Source: Phoronis australis (taxonomy: Eukaryota > Phoronida > Phoronidae). Taken from it: a stretch of DNA of 64,000 bases. Below the pieces are notes generated by a model. That model ran no database searches, was not told the DNA's origin, and saw nothing but the letters and a program-made list of their open reading frames with translations. The translations under genes and the position numbers were made by a program. The DNA is taken from NCBI GenBank assembly GCA_002633005.1, contig NMRA01000056.1:715015-779014 (forward strand). The letters run 5' to 3'. Within the stretch, counting starts at the first letter, position 1. The number at the start of each line of letters is the position of its first letter. This document shows positions 24,301-34,829 of the stretch, in pieces.

Positions 24301-27300
24301 CAAAATCAGATTTTTCAAGCAGAGCAAGATTCAACTGAAACATACACTGCAGTTCTAAATAGCTGACTATCGTATGAAAGGGTTAATGTCAGTACTAATT
24401 TACAACAAAAGTTCTCTACAAGTCCACTCCTCAAAAGAAAACAAAAACGGCCAGTATTCAAGAAATCTCCAAGAATGATATGCTACTGAATGGGAAAAGT
24501 AATAGCTTGCATGACCAAAACAAGATGGCGAGCAGATTTACTAGTGGAGCATCATTTCTTTCCCTTCTAGGGCAGGTTTCACAAACCAGAGGGGATGAGT
24601 AAACAACTTAAAATGGCGATTCAAAAACCCTGTTATTTACATATATAGTCACAAATTGTCTGATACGATGCACTGCTGAGTCTGTTTAAGGTTTAAGTCA
24701 TACTAGTATCGCTAATCAGGTAGGGTGATCATATCTACTTCCTTATTCCAGTCAGCTTCAACACAAAACACAACACTAGCCTGCTAACTGCCATATTGGA
24801 AGTGGTAAACAAGAGAAATCCCTGTTGTCTCCAGTATGCACAAATTTTCTGATGGAACCTTCCCCACATTAGCTGTGATCCCAATTTTCTTTCGCGATCA
24901 CAGATACAGACCAAAGTTACAGTTCATAATAGCCTTCATGCTTCGAGTCACAGACTAGGCTCTTGAAAAACACCAGTATCCCATATTCACCAGGTTTACG
25001 CAATACAAGAACGATGACATCATGTGGTCACAAGTTATAGGTTGAAGTGAAGGATCATAGTCTAATATCGGTTTGAAACAAAACCACTGGGTTGCAAGGG
25101 TCCCACATTATAATTACTCGGTCGTAATACTGTATTTACTACTCGCTGTCGTTGCTTGGAGTTGGGTTCGCAGGTTAGCGCAACAACAACTATTCGGGCG
25201 GCCGACAAAACGACATGGCGAATTCCCTAGGTACTCAAATCGGATAAACATATTTAATTAAATCGACTTTGTAAAGTCTCACAAACTTAATGAGGAAGTA
25301 TCATGAGCGACACGGTACACTTTTAGCTCTAACTTACCGAATATCACACCATCTGTAACACAACTTGAGGAAAAACTACTTTAAATTAGGTTTAAAGAAC
25401 TTCCCTGAGCTTGCTTGGAAACTTCACTCATGTCTTAATTATTTTTTTGTATGCAGCTTTGACCTGAAGATAAAAATCCACAAAAACGTGTGAAACCAAA
25501 ATTAGATATTTTTGTGCTAAATTAAAGTTAAATTCATAAAATCATATGACAAAATGTGGTAATAGTTATTACCAAAATCCATTTTAAAAAAATTAATGGT
25601 GCAGAAATTCATGTATTTTGTAAGCACCCAAAATCCACCCACATCAACTTATGACGTAGGGGGTTTTCCGAGAACTCAATAGGGAAACTAGGTCACTCTT
25701 GGAAACAACATTGGTGGGCAGTTACTTAGTACGTGTTACGAAATGTTTGATAACAAAAGATGCAGCGCTTTTTTCACACTGATTCGAGAGATAGAACATT
25801 TCTATGCAGGAGGCGCTGTGACAAAGGGTTAAGACAGATAAATTAGGAACCAGTAGGCGAAGACTGGTTCTTAGAAGTAAAATAGATAATTCCCCTGGTA
25901 AGGAAAACCCGGTTCGGTGCAGTCAACCTCAAGCCTAGTAGCAGATATTTAGTTAATTAAGTCGTTTTACTGTTTATTTTATTGTTTGTTTCGCATCCAC
26001 CTTGTACGTTTTACCGTGTTCCTGAAGATGGGAAATGTGCTCTCGAATTATAGCTGCTATTTTAACTTGTTTGTTTGTAATGTCCATTGACAATTTGATC
26101 ACTAGTATACGTTGAAACTGTATCATTAAATACAAATCTTAGAACACGGAAGTGTACCATTTACTCCTTTGCACACCGTAAGTAAGCAAGAGGACATCGG
26201 AGCCCCCGCGTAAGTAAATACGTGCCGGGACCAGTGCACTAAGATTCGGTGGAGGGTACCCGGGGTGCACGTTTTTACCCGCACGTACATTCTCGACTCA
26301 TTAAGCTGACGGACTTAACTGGCAGATGATAAATCTCATCCCAAGCCAGTGTTACGATACGACGAGCCAAGCGGTCTCAGTTCGGGCGCAGACAGAGCCG
26401 CAAGCAGAGTTAGTCGAGTCAAATCTACCTAAGATTGACAGGTGCTGAGCATGATGGACCATGAACAAAATAAAAAAATCGACCTCTTAATTCTACTTAA
26501 AACCGGCCGGGCTGTTTATTACCACACAACACGAACATGACCAACGAGCTCGGCTGCCGTGTGATTTTTCCGTGAGTAAAAAAGGAACAGCTTGGCCTAC
26601 TCAGCATTTATGCCCAAGAGAACGCCAGTTTTGCCTTACGTAATTGCACCGTTCTTGGCCAATGCTGCTCGGTATCGTCCTACGTGACTTCATGCGCGCA
26701 TCCAGGGGAGCTCAGGGGTTTCGAAGTGGGCAAAAGGGTCCGTCTTCGCGAGACAAAAAGTCCGATAAAATGAGGCATAAGTTCATTGAACATGCGCAAA
26801 TGCGTAATTCACAGTGGTGCTCCTTTTTTTGTAGTCCGCCCACTTTTTTGTTACCAAGAGGTCCAAAGTCAGGAATTCAAGCCCCCATATTGAAGGCTGG
26901 GTACGCGCATGGACTCCGACAATGTCGATCATTGTTTGTCCCAGTTCAGTCTCTTAAAATTCCTATTAAATAAAGCCGACGGTAAAGGAATTATTAAAAA
27001 GATACCAAACCCGGTTTTGCCCTATTACCAGATATTAAAAATGACGTTCCCAACCAATTGTCTAAAAAAAATGTTTTGCAACCCTCGACAACCCTCAAAG
27101 GTAGTTTGGAGGAAATTTTGAAGACTCGATTACAAAGTCTGCTAAACGGACAAGCATAACCTATGCGCTTTTAACGAATTACGAGGAGAGGCCAAGTACT
27201 GACGCCGCAAAAAGTGGCATGGCGTTTTTTGTCTCGTACACCAGCGCTGCAGATGCTTTCACGCTGATGACAATGAGATAGGCCTGCGCGGCCGCATCTT

Positions 27301-27812
27301 TCAGCTTCAATGACCATTGACAGCGCCACGCATCTACATGTTTTGTCTCTTTTAGAGAAAAACAAACATACAATTCATTGAAACAATGAAGAAAACCCTT
27401 TAAGCGGTCGACAAACAGGACCGACGACCTAACAATCAGCACAATGCATTCCACAAGTTGCGACCTGAGCTTGCCAGATGGTTAACATCCAAATAAAACC
27501 TATTTTTTATGCATACATCGAAAAAAACATGGACTCTTATCCGGGCACAAACAACTCTTCAAAGCTACGTGTGCTTGCATTGTAACAATAATTTCAATCG
27601 GTGTTCCCAATAATGTCGTGGTTGTAAGACAACCTATTTTTGTAAAATAGTTGATTTTGTCAATTAAATATCAATAGTAGACGTATAACAGTATAATTTT
27701 AAAACCTTATGACCCCACAGAATGTTACTGCGTGTACAACCAGGAAGACCGAGGTCATTTCCACGAACATTTTTTCGCATGCAACTTGCAAATTCAATTT
27801 TTTTATTCTATT
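21343..27812. other. Long intergenic stretch without a recognised gene
   Basis: Apart from the diverged repeat at about 21800-22520, I see no exon, inverted repeat or protein domain. The part at about 25650-27450 is noticeably more GC-rich and carries the longest open frame here (109 codons, 26644-26973), but its translation is not recognisable and it has no intron or domain support. A retroelement leader or LTR remnant near 25730-26330 is possible but could not be demonstrated. Confidence 0.45.
21800..22520 (+). repeat. Diverged tandem repeat, about 200-bp unit
   Basis: Three units align by eye near 22036, 22230 and 22433. Each has a '(t)actgg(t/a)(c/g)aaaag' block followed by a 'gaaacac(a)' block, and the second and third are preceded by 'tctaa(g/a)ggt.ta.acaaag'. 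A weaker unit may lie near 21840. The units are strongly diverged and non-coding. Confidence 0.4.
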
Positions 27813-27950
27813 ACATGGGCGGCGCAGCACTGAAAAAAGTGGGAGGCTAAAGCCCCCATGTGGTGCACCGCCTATTGACCACGTGCGGCGTAGTACTGAA
27901 AAAAGTGGAGGCTAATGCCCTTCAGCCCCCTATGGTGCGCCGCCCATGTA
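27813..27950. repeat. GC-rich tandem / inverted element (gcagcactgaaaaaagtgg family)
   Basis: Two successive units contain gcactgaaaaaagtgg or gtactgaaaaaagtgg followed by ggct(a)a.gccc and a ggtgc(a/g)ccgcc. The outermost bases ttacatgggcggcgc and gcgccgcccatgtatt are inverted repeats. The same unit recurs as a tandem array at the window end (63878-64000). Confidence 0.65.
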
Positions 27951-28333
27951 TTAGCTACAAAGGCACGCCTGTGTGCTTCTTTCAAGGCTTTTTAACCCGA
28001 GAACTTCACCTACAAAAATGATTACCTTCAGCTTCCCTAAAAAAAACGAGTTCGTGATTTTTGAAATCCGAGATCTCGGAAAAGCCTTAAAAATCAAGGT
28101 TTTGTAGCGGCTGAGAATACGAAGAATTTGCAAGTTTCGTAGGGAAAAATAGCGGAAAATACATCAATCTCCATGAAAAATTACGAATTTTGAAAAAAAA
28201 AATCATGTGATTGGGAACACCTGGGCACTACTTTCGGGCACATAAAAAGATTCTGCGATCACCAAGCCTTTTGAAAATATATTATTTTATGGGTCTTAGT
28301 TTAGAAGTAGCATCCTCGGTAAGGAAGATTGTC

Positions 28334-28492
28334 CAGGGGCGGATCCAGGATTTTTTAAGTTGGGGGGCAGGACAGAGTAATAGCCAGAATTTTGTATGTC
28401 AGACATTCGCACCCCGGAACTACCAAATGGAATCTGGGAGAAATTTAGGGGGGTCATAGCCCCCTTGCCTCACCCCTAAATCCGCCAATGTT
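28334..28492. mobile_element. Small TIR element (ggggcggatccagga ends)
   Basis: The left end caggggcggatccaggattt and the right end cctaaatccgccaatg are imperfect inverted repeats. The interior has an internal complement of ggggggtcatagccccc. About 160 bp, non-coding, MITE-like. Confidence 0.5.
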
Positions 28493-28859
28493 CCTGAAAG
28501 GATCAGGGAATTGGTACACCAATTATGCATTCAACTGAAATATCAGGCTAAAAGGAGGCCTGATAACATCAGGTAATATCCAGCAGTGTCCTATACAATA
28601 GTTGTTTACAAAAAAAAACAAGACTAGTTCAGGTCACAAGCCTATTCATGGTTCACCAAAGTGTCAGCTTATTTATCTATTGAAATTGTACTTGCGATTG
28701 CTTCCTCCAGGACAATTATGCAGCACACAGATAGATAGATAGCTTAGTTAGCCATTCATAACGCAGTCATACATAGAATACAAGACTCAGTGAAGTAAGG
28801 ACTAATAATGTGTGCGTGTTTTAAATACTGTACATGCATTTGAGATGCCCTTGGTAGAC

Positions 28860-28915
28860 TGACATAAAAAATCAATGTGTGAGAGTGTGTGCTAGTGTGT
28901 GTGTGCGCGCGCCTT
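28860..28915. repeat. GT/GC simple repeat
   Basis: Run of gtgtgagagtgtgtgctagt and gtgtgtgtgcgcgcgcc. A simple-sequence tract. The interval 28493-29435 around it shows no other recognisable content. Confidence 0.75.
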
Positions 28916-29435
28916 CGTGGGTCTCTGTACACACAATGAAAACACATTTGGGCCTATATATACCCAACTGTTTTGTATTGTGTTTCACTAATTATTATAC
29001 AAGGTAATAAACACATTGCCCTCCCACCTCTCTATCTCTTTCTCCCCCACAGCACACAAATCCCAAAGTAAAAGTTCTGTAATGGTTGAAGTTCCTAGTC
29101 CCAGCCTTTTTTCCAGGTTCTTGCCCCATTACATAATACAATAGGCCACTTTGTCTGCTAGCAAAGTAACTTTTCCTTGAATGGGAAAAATTTATTCCAT
29201 AAGACAAATAAACATTGAACAGCATAAACAAATCCAGAAACCACAGGACATTATGTCTGTATTGTATTTACCAAATAAAAAGTGGAGTTTAAAACATTAT
29301 ACAATCACCTGAAATACATTGAAGTGTGTCTAAGGACACAATGTGATGAATAATTTACAAGACATCTACACATGGAATTTATGCTTGTCAGAATTACATT
29401 TCACAGAGAACAAAATTACACTCACTATCATTTAT

Positions 29436-30225
29436 AAACAAGAGCAACGCGGAGCGTTGAAATGCGACCACGAATGCATTGCAAATGGTGTGCTTTTAGG
29501 GTTATTTATTTGTATCATAGAAATGGCCACTAGATCACACAAAAACGTACAATCCACCCAAAAACGGGAACATCCCATATTTCATAAAAATCTGTCAAGG
29601 AATTTAAGAGAAACGAAGGAAAACAGAATAAAATGAAAGTGCCACTTGTGGGCTCAGCGTCCGTTGGATCCGCCTGAAAGTCGTCGTATGTTATCTTCAT
29701 ATAAATTCAAAAACAAGATTTGAAAACAGCAAAAATGGCCACCAAGTGGCGCAAAATACCTCGATTCCATCCAAAAACAGGAAGATAGCGTCATCTCACC
29801 AATAGATGCCTATATTAAACATTTTATGGAAATCTGTTGAGGACCTTTTAAGATACAGACTGGTAAACATAAAAACTAGGTGGCGCAAACTACGTCAAAT
29901 CCATCTGAAATCGGGATAGCGTCATCTCACTAATAGGTGCCTATATACCAAATTTTATGAAAATCCGTTCAGGACTTTTGAAGATACAAAGATAAACGTA
30001 AAAAACTAAAATTGCCACTAAGGGGCACACCAGTAGTCGGATCAGTCCAAAAGTTCGCTCATGCCATCCCATCCACGGAAGGAACACATGTGCAAAAATC
30101 CATGAACATACGTCAAGGCGTTTTGGAGATAGAGCAGCGAACGCCGGACGGATCCCAGACGGACTCCGGACAGACGGAGATGACAGCATAATGCGTCCAC
30201 ATATAAATATGTGGGCGCGTAAAAA
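29436..30225 (+). mobile_element. 147-bp-periodic repeat element, copy 2
   Basis: Begins acaagagcaacgcggagcgt followed by tgaaatgc, closely matching the start of copy 3 at 32890. Internal ccact/cca monomers occur near 29523, 29640, 29735, 29874 and 30014, so this copy is shortened and irregular. It ends with the hairpin ccacatataaatatgtgg and a gtaaaaa tail, exactly like copies 1 and 3. Defined start, variable number of internal monomers and terminal hairpin suggest a non-autonomous element with central tandem repeats. Helitron-related non-autonomous elements have a similar organisation, but the canonical CTRR end is not seen here. Confidence 0.75.
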
Positions 30226-31571
30226 GAAATTCATTATGGAAATGTTCAAGATTTAGAATGACGTTTAACAAAAGTGTAACCCTATCTTCAACAATGCAAG
30301 ATTAAGATTGATATATGCGGACAACCAGATTACCATCCTGAGCCCAGAAGGGCAAGTTCTTTTCAGTTTCACAGAGTTTACAGTTGAGAAGAATATGGCC
30401 ATATGCCTGAAAGTCACCACACTAACTTGAAGTTAGGCAACTGTTGTTAAAATTGTATTTGAATTTGCTAGAGTTTAATGAAAGACCGCATTTTGACCTG
30501 AACAATACTATTTCATGCTTCCTGAGCAGTAAGAATTTCAAGTTTAGAGTGCTCTCAGCATCATGAAAAACTGCTTGAAATTTTCATGACATGGGTGATT
30601 GAGTTACATACTTTAATGTCGATCGAAAAAGAAACCTAACTGTCAACAAAAGAGAACACACTCTTCTGAAATCATGACTGTGAAACCAGAGAACTGCATA
30701 GGACACTGTTTCTCAAACCATGACGATCACATTGTTCAGCATATAGTTTAAATATTTTCTAGAAGGGAAGTTAGCATTGTTAAGAAGTTTATGAAAATGG
30801 TCGTGTGAACCACACTTCTTGAGGACAATTTGAGCCAACCGAAGCTATCATAAACCTCAGCACAGTAGGAACAACGGTAGACTATAGTAACAAGTCAGAG
30901 CAGTTTGATAAAATAGTAGAGTTTCTCAAGGTGTTGAGGAGCACCTGTACTAGTAGGCAGGTATAACACAGTAATGAAAATGTGCAAGCATAGTAAGTTG
31001 CTGCAACAAAATGTGTACTGGTGCTACAGTACAAGACAAAAGCCATTGGAAAACATACCATTTCCCCACCATGGCGGTTAATTTTGTTAAACGCAAAAAT
31101 GGCTGGTAGTAGATATTATGGAGACAAAGTTTTAGTTGCACAACAGTTTAGTTACCTGGATATTAAAGTTGAAACTGGTCAACTTTTATTAATATCATGA
31201 ACATTCCAATATGGCTCAAGGTCTACATTTTATTCCTTGGTAACTTTCTTGTTAATTTAACTTCATTCTCAGTGATGAGGGAATACTATTTAGAAGATGA
31301 ATTCGGCTTCTGCCCAGCTGTCATGATGGAGATTTCCCGGTCACATTGTCTGAATACTTATGGCTTGTGCTGTACATACACACATCAGCTGGCAATAACT
31401 TTAATTAATTTACATTATGTGGAACAGGCTTCAGTAGTCTATATGCACTCAAAGTGGTTCATTGGATATTCTGGTATAATTTCTAGTCAGCTGCGCTGAG
31501 CATATTCTTCCAATTACTGTAACAAGGAGTGCAGATGCCAGAGATGTGAAGTATTAATTTGGCTCAGAGGA
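30226..31571. other. Intergenic DNA, no gene recognised
   Basis: AT-rich with no exon signature. A 100-codon frame at 31197-31499 has no recognisable domain, and its central part (about 31265-31365) resembles 58185-58275 at the DNA level (gtcatgagggagga... / aattcggcttc.gc(c/t)cag), so it is probably repeat-derived. Confidence 0.45.
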
Positions 31572-32007
31572 CAGTGGCCGGTTGCATGACACAGTCCCAA
31601 ACAGGGACTGAACTAAGTTCCCTAAATTTACTGCGTATTTGCACGTTTGTGAATTTATTGTCCTATCTTATGCGGTTTGAGTATCATTACTATGCCGCCC
31701 AATTTTCTACTTTGATACAAGTCGAGAGTGAACTCTAGATTGAATTCTCAGTATTATTGAAAATAAGTAGGGATCTTTTCATGCAACGCCCCCAATTCAA
31801 GGACTAGGTCTCTACCTGTTTTGATTGAATTAAGGGCTCAGTTTTAGTTATATTATTAGAAAATGCTATTATTCAAAGAGCTCAGAATAAAGATAATATT
31901 ATAGAAAAAGTATTACATCTGAGCCTAAAGAACGAAACAAATACGCAGTAGATTTAGGAAACTTAGTTGAGTCCCTATTTGGGACTGTTTCATGCAACCG
32001 GACACTG
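31572..32007. mobile_element. MITE with about 70-bp terminal inverted repeats
   Basis: The left arm (about 31572-31641) starts cagtggccggttgcatgaca and continues to actgcgtatttg. The right arm (about 31938-32007) is its reverse complement with few mismatches, ending catgcaaccggacactg. The interior is about 295 bp of AT-rich non-coding DNA. A degraded relative is visible at about 38985-39285. Confidence 0.85.
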
Positions 32008-32182
32008 AAGTTCTAAATCCAGGATGTTCAGAAACAGTAATTTTTTTAAATGAGTATAATATCTTCTTCAACCATAGTGTTAAACACACAGATAACATTA
32101 AAACAATTTTATTGTTATAAGTAAAATCAAATTACTCAGAGTCCAAAGATTTAAAAGTTCAAACGTTTCAGACTGTATTCTG

Positions 32183-32385
32183 CAGCGTACTGGCGTGGGA
32201 GAACATCTGGGAATCTCCGGCCATACTGTATGTGACAAACATGCCAAGATCCTGGCCAAAGAGGAGAACTGGATCTCAAGGAAGATTAAAGAGTCCATAT
32301 ACATGAAGACCAACAAGCCTACAATGAATCGTGATCAAGGATTGCAGCTTCCACCAATCTATGACGGCATACTACTTCCGGAGAA
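32183..32385 (+). pseudogene. Penelope-like retroelement GIY-YIG endonuclease fragment
   Basis: One plus-strand frame translates to the segment from SGHTVCDKHAKILAKEENW to MNRDQGLQLPPIYDGILL, with IKESIYMKTNKP between. This matches the C-terminal half of the GIY-YIG endonuclease of Penelope-like elements (established family pattern: TGH, then K.LA.E..W..R..KE.I.I, then N.D.G..LPP.Y). Seen here are the His of SGH, the Glu of KES and the Asn of MNRDQG. The GIY and YIG strands and the reverse transcriptase are absent, so this is a truncated, dead copy. About 67 codons survive. A related GIY-YIG-bearing retroelement is a possible alternative. Confidence 0.65.
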
Positions 32386-32889
32386 CAGAATGACCGGAAA
32401 CCAGGGCGCCCCCCCTACCATTTGTTGATCAAGGACTGTAGAATACAGTCCAAAACGTTCAAACTCTTAAACCCTCAGTATCTGAGTAAGTTGATTTTGG
32501 TTATAACATACCTTCACCGAGACCATGAAGAGCCTTTTTTCAATCAATTTTTTATTGTTGGAAAAAGAAACTTCACAAATGTTTTGGAAGCCCAAAGTGA
32601 ACCTTTATTCGGAGAATTAAATCAGAAAATGCATCCATTCAAAGGAAAACTTGTCATGAAAAAGTTCCCTTCTCAGCGGCACATCCCATAATACTTCTTC
32701 TACTGGTGAGAGTAGACTCAGGATGAAATCATACAGTCTCCAGAGAATTATCTAGAAAAGAAACAATGTATAGACCATACTTCTAAAGATCGCAAGTGAC
32801 AAATAGAAAACCCAAAACAAATTGAATTAATGAAAGAAAATTGGTCTTAATGTGATACTTTGACAGGTTCCTGAGAGGCTAATCCTATA
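32386..32889. other. Intergenic DNA downstream of retroelement fragment
   Basis: A sequence related to the segment upstream of the endonuclease fragment recurs: the phrase gtccaaaacgttcaaactct at about 32449 versus gttcaaacgtttcagactg at about 32157, and nearby ttggttataacat versus ttgttataag. It is probably part of the same or a nested element. No gene was seen. Confidence 0.35.
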
Positions 32890-34171
32890 AGAACACAAGA
32901 ACAACGTGGAGCCTTGAAATGCATCCATGAATACCGCAAACCTTGTGCTTCTAGGGGTGTTTATTTGTCATAAAAATGGCCACTAGATGGTGCAAAATAC
33001 TTCGAATCCATCCAAAAATGGGAAAATGTCACTGTTTCTTTAACAGAAAGCTTACCACATTTCATGGAAATCTGTCAAGGAACTCCAGAGAAACAGAGGA
33101 AAATGGAAAACAATGAAAAATTGCCACTATGGCGCACAGTATTCGTCAAATACATCTGAAAGTCGCTGTTTTCCGTTGTCAACTTCATATAAAATACACT
33201 TGCTAAATTTAATAAAGATCCTGCAGATGGCTTAGGAAATACAGCTATGGGTGCAACAAAAACTGCCACTAGGAGGCACCACAGTATCAAAGTCTTTGGA
33301 AAATCATCAACCATCCTCTCCGCACTAAGAACATATAAGCCAATTTTCACAATTTTCCTAAGAGTAGTTTGGTTGACACAGGGTGGAGGCCAAAAACATA
33401 CTAGAAAACAGTAAAACTGGACAATAGATGACGCAAAATACGTCGAATCTGTCCGAAAACGGAAAAAATGCCGTCATTTCTTTAACACAAATCTATTTAC
33501 CAAATTTTATGAAAATCTGTCAAGGAACTTCAGAGAAACAGATTGAAGAAAATGCAAAAAATGAAATTGCCACAAGGGGAAGCAGTGTTGGTTGGATCCG
33601 TCTGAAAGTCATCGTCTTCCGTTGTCAACTTCATACAAATACAGTCTTGCTAAATTTAATAAAGATCCTGCAGAGGGCTCAGGAGATACAGTTATGGGCG
33701 CAAAACACAAAACTGCCACTAGGAGGCGCCACAGTAGTCAAAGACATCCGAAAATCATCAACCATCCTCTTCATAGTAAGAGCATACATGCCAATTTTCA
33801 CAATCATCGTTAGAGTGGTTTGGTTGATAGAGGGGCGGACGCCAAAAAACTCGAAAATAGTAAAAATGGCGCAAAATGCCTGAACTCCAACTGAAAACTG
33901 AAGGATAGCGTCATCTCATTAATAGGTGCCTATGTGCCAAATATCATGAAAATTGGTTGAGGACCTTTGAAGATGGAGAGGCAAACGTAAAAAACTAAAA
34001 TTGCCAATAGGGGCACAGCGGTATTCGGGTAGGTCAGAAACTCGTCGCCCTCTGGGAACACACCTGCCAAATTTCAATAAGATCCTACAAGGGGTTTAGG
34101 AGATACAGCCGCGGACGCCCAAACAAAGATGACGGCAATATGCACCCACATATAAATATGTGGGCAAGTAA
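32890..34171 (+). mobile_element. 147-bp-periodic repeat element, copy 3 (most regular copy)
   Basis: Starts acaagaacaacgtggagcct followed by tgaaatgc. The core 'gccacta' or a decayed form occurs near 32978, 33121, 33268, 33420, 33570, 33713, 33862 and 34005. The spacings are therefore 143, 147, 152, 150, 143, 149 and 143 bp. Monomers alternate between an A type (cgaatcc/tgtccgaaaa.cgg) and a B type (caca.gtagtc... tccgaaa.tc). The copy ends with cccacatataaatatgtggg and a gtaaaaa tail. A 151-codon open frame at 33428-33883 lies wholly inside the array and spells out monomers, so it is not a gene. Confidence 0.8.
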
Positions 34172-34829
34172 AAACTGAGCTTTGCTACAGTAAAAATTCT
34201 CCAGTTTCGGTCACTTTCTAAATTTGGAACACCGAAATTCACGCCAAAATTGAATTTTCATGATTTTGAAGATTGGGACATGTACAATTTCGGCATTCAT
34301 CATATTTTGCTAGTCTGCATTGAGCCTAAAAAGAGACTGGACAGTTAAAAAGAAATATATTGAAAATAGCTGCCGAATAAAATGTCTTCATGCATCCCCA
34401 TAGTTTATAGCATCGAGGTGAATGGTCATTCATTGCGGATCGTAATTCTTGAATTTGGGTAGGTTAATATTGCCTATTTCTAAAATTTGGTACGAATTCT
34501 TACCTAGAGAAAAAAAATAATTATTTTTTGTTGCCCTTAACAGGAGGAATGGTAAACTCCACTTTAAGTAACACTTAAGTGGAGTGTAACAAGCAATGTC
34601 ATTGGCGGACAATTAATTTGTAGCTAATCCAACTCGAGCTCATCTGCTCCGATCAACACGTCAAGGAAAATCAAGGAAGCTGTTTGGTCTAACTTGTTTT
34701 CCGTTAATATTACATTTACCAAGTTTTCAAGGAAAATACAGTTGAGTGCAAAAGTAAAACTAAAATTACGAACAAAAAATTTACCTCAAAACTGAAACAA
34801 ATGTTTTTCTTTTGCCCATGGAAAAAGTA

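Noticed and set aside
25733-26330. Possible solo LTR (tgttacgaaatg... start, ttaactggcag end)
   Set aside because: No second LTR, no convincing primer-binding site complementary to a tRNA end, and no target duplication could be seen.
26644-26973. 109-codon plus-strand frame in a GC-richer patch
   Set aside because: No domain, no splice context and biased toward low-information residues. Longer chance frames are expected where GC content rises.
31197-31499. 100-codon plus-strand frame with hydrophobic start
   Set aside because: Its central DNA is similar to a non-coding stretch at about 58185-58275 in an OGFOD1 intron, indicating a dispersed repeat.
33428-33883. 151-codon plus-strand open frame
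   Set aside because: It lies entirely inside the 147-bp-periodic element and its translation repeats the monomer, so openness comes from the repeat, not from selection.
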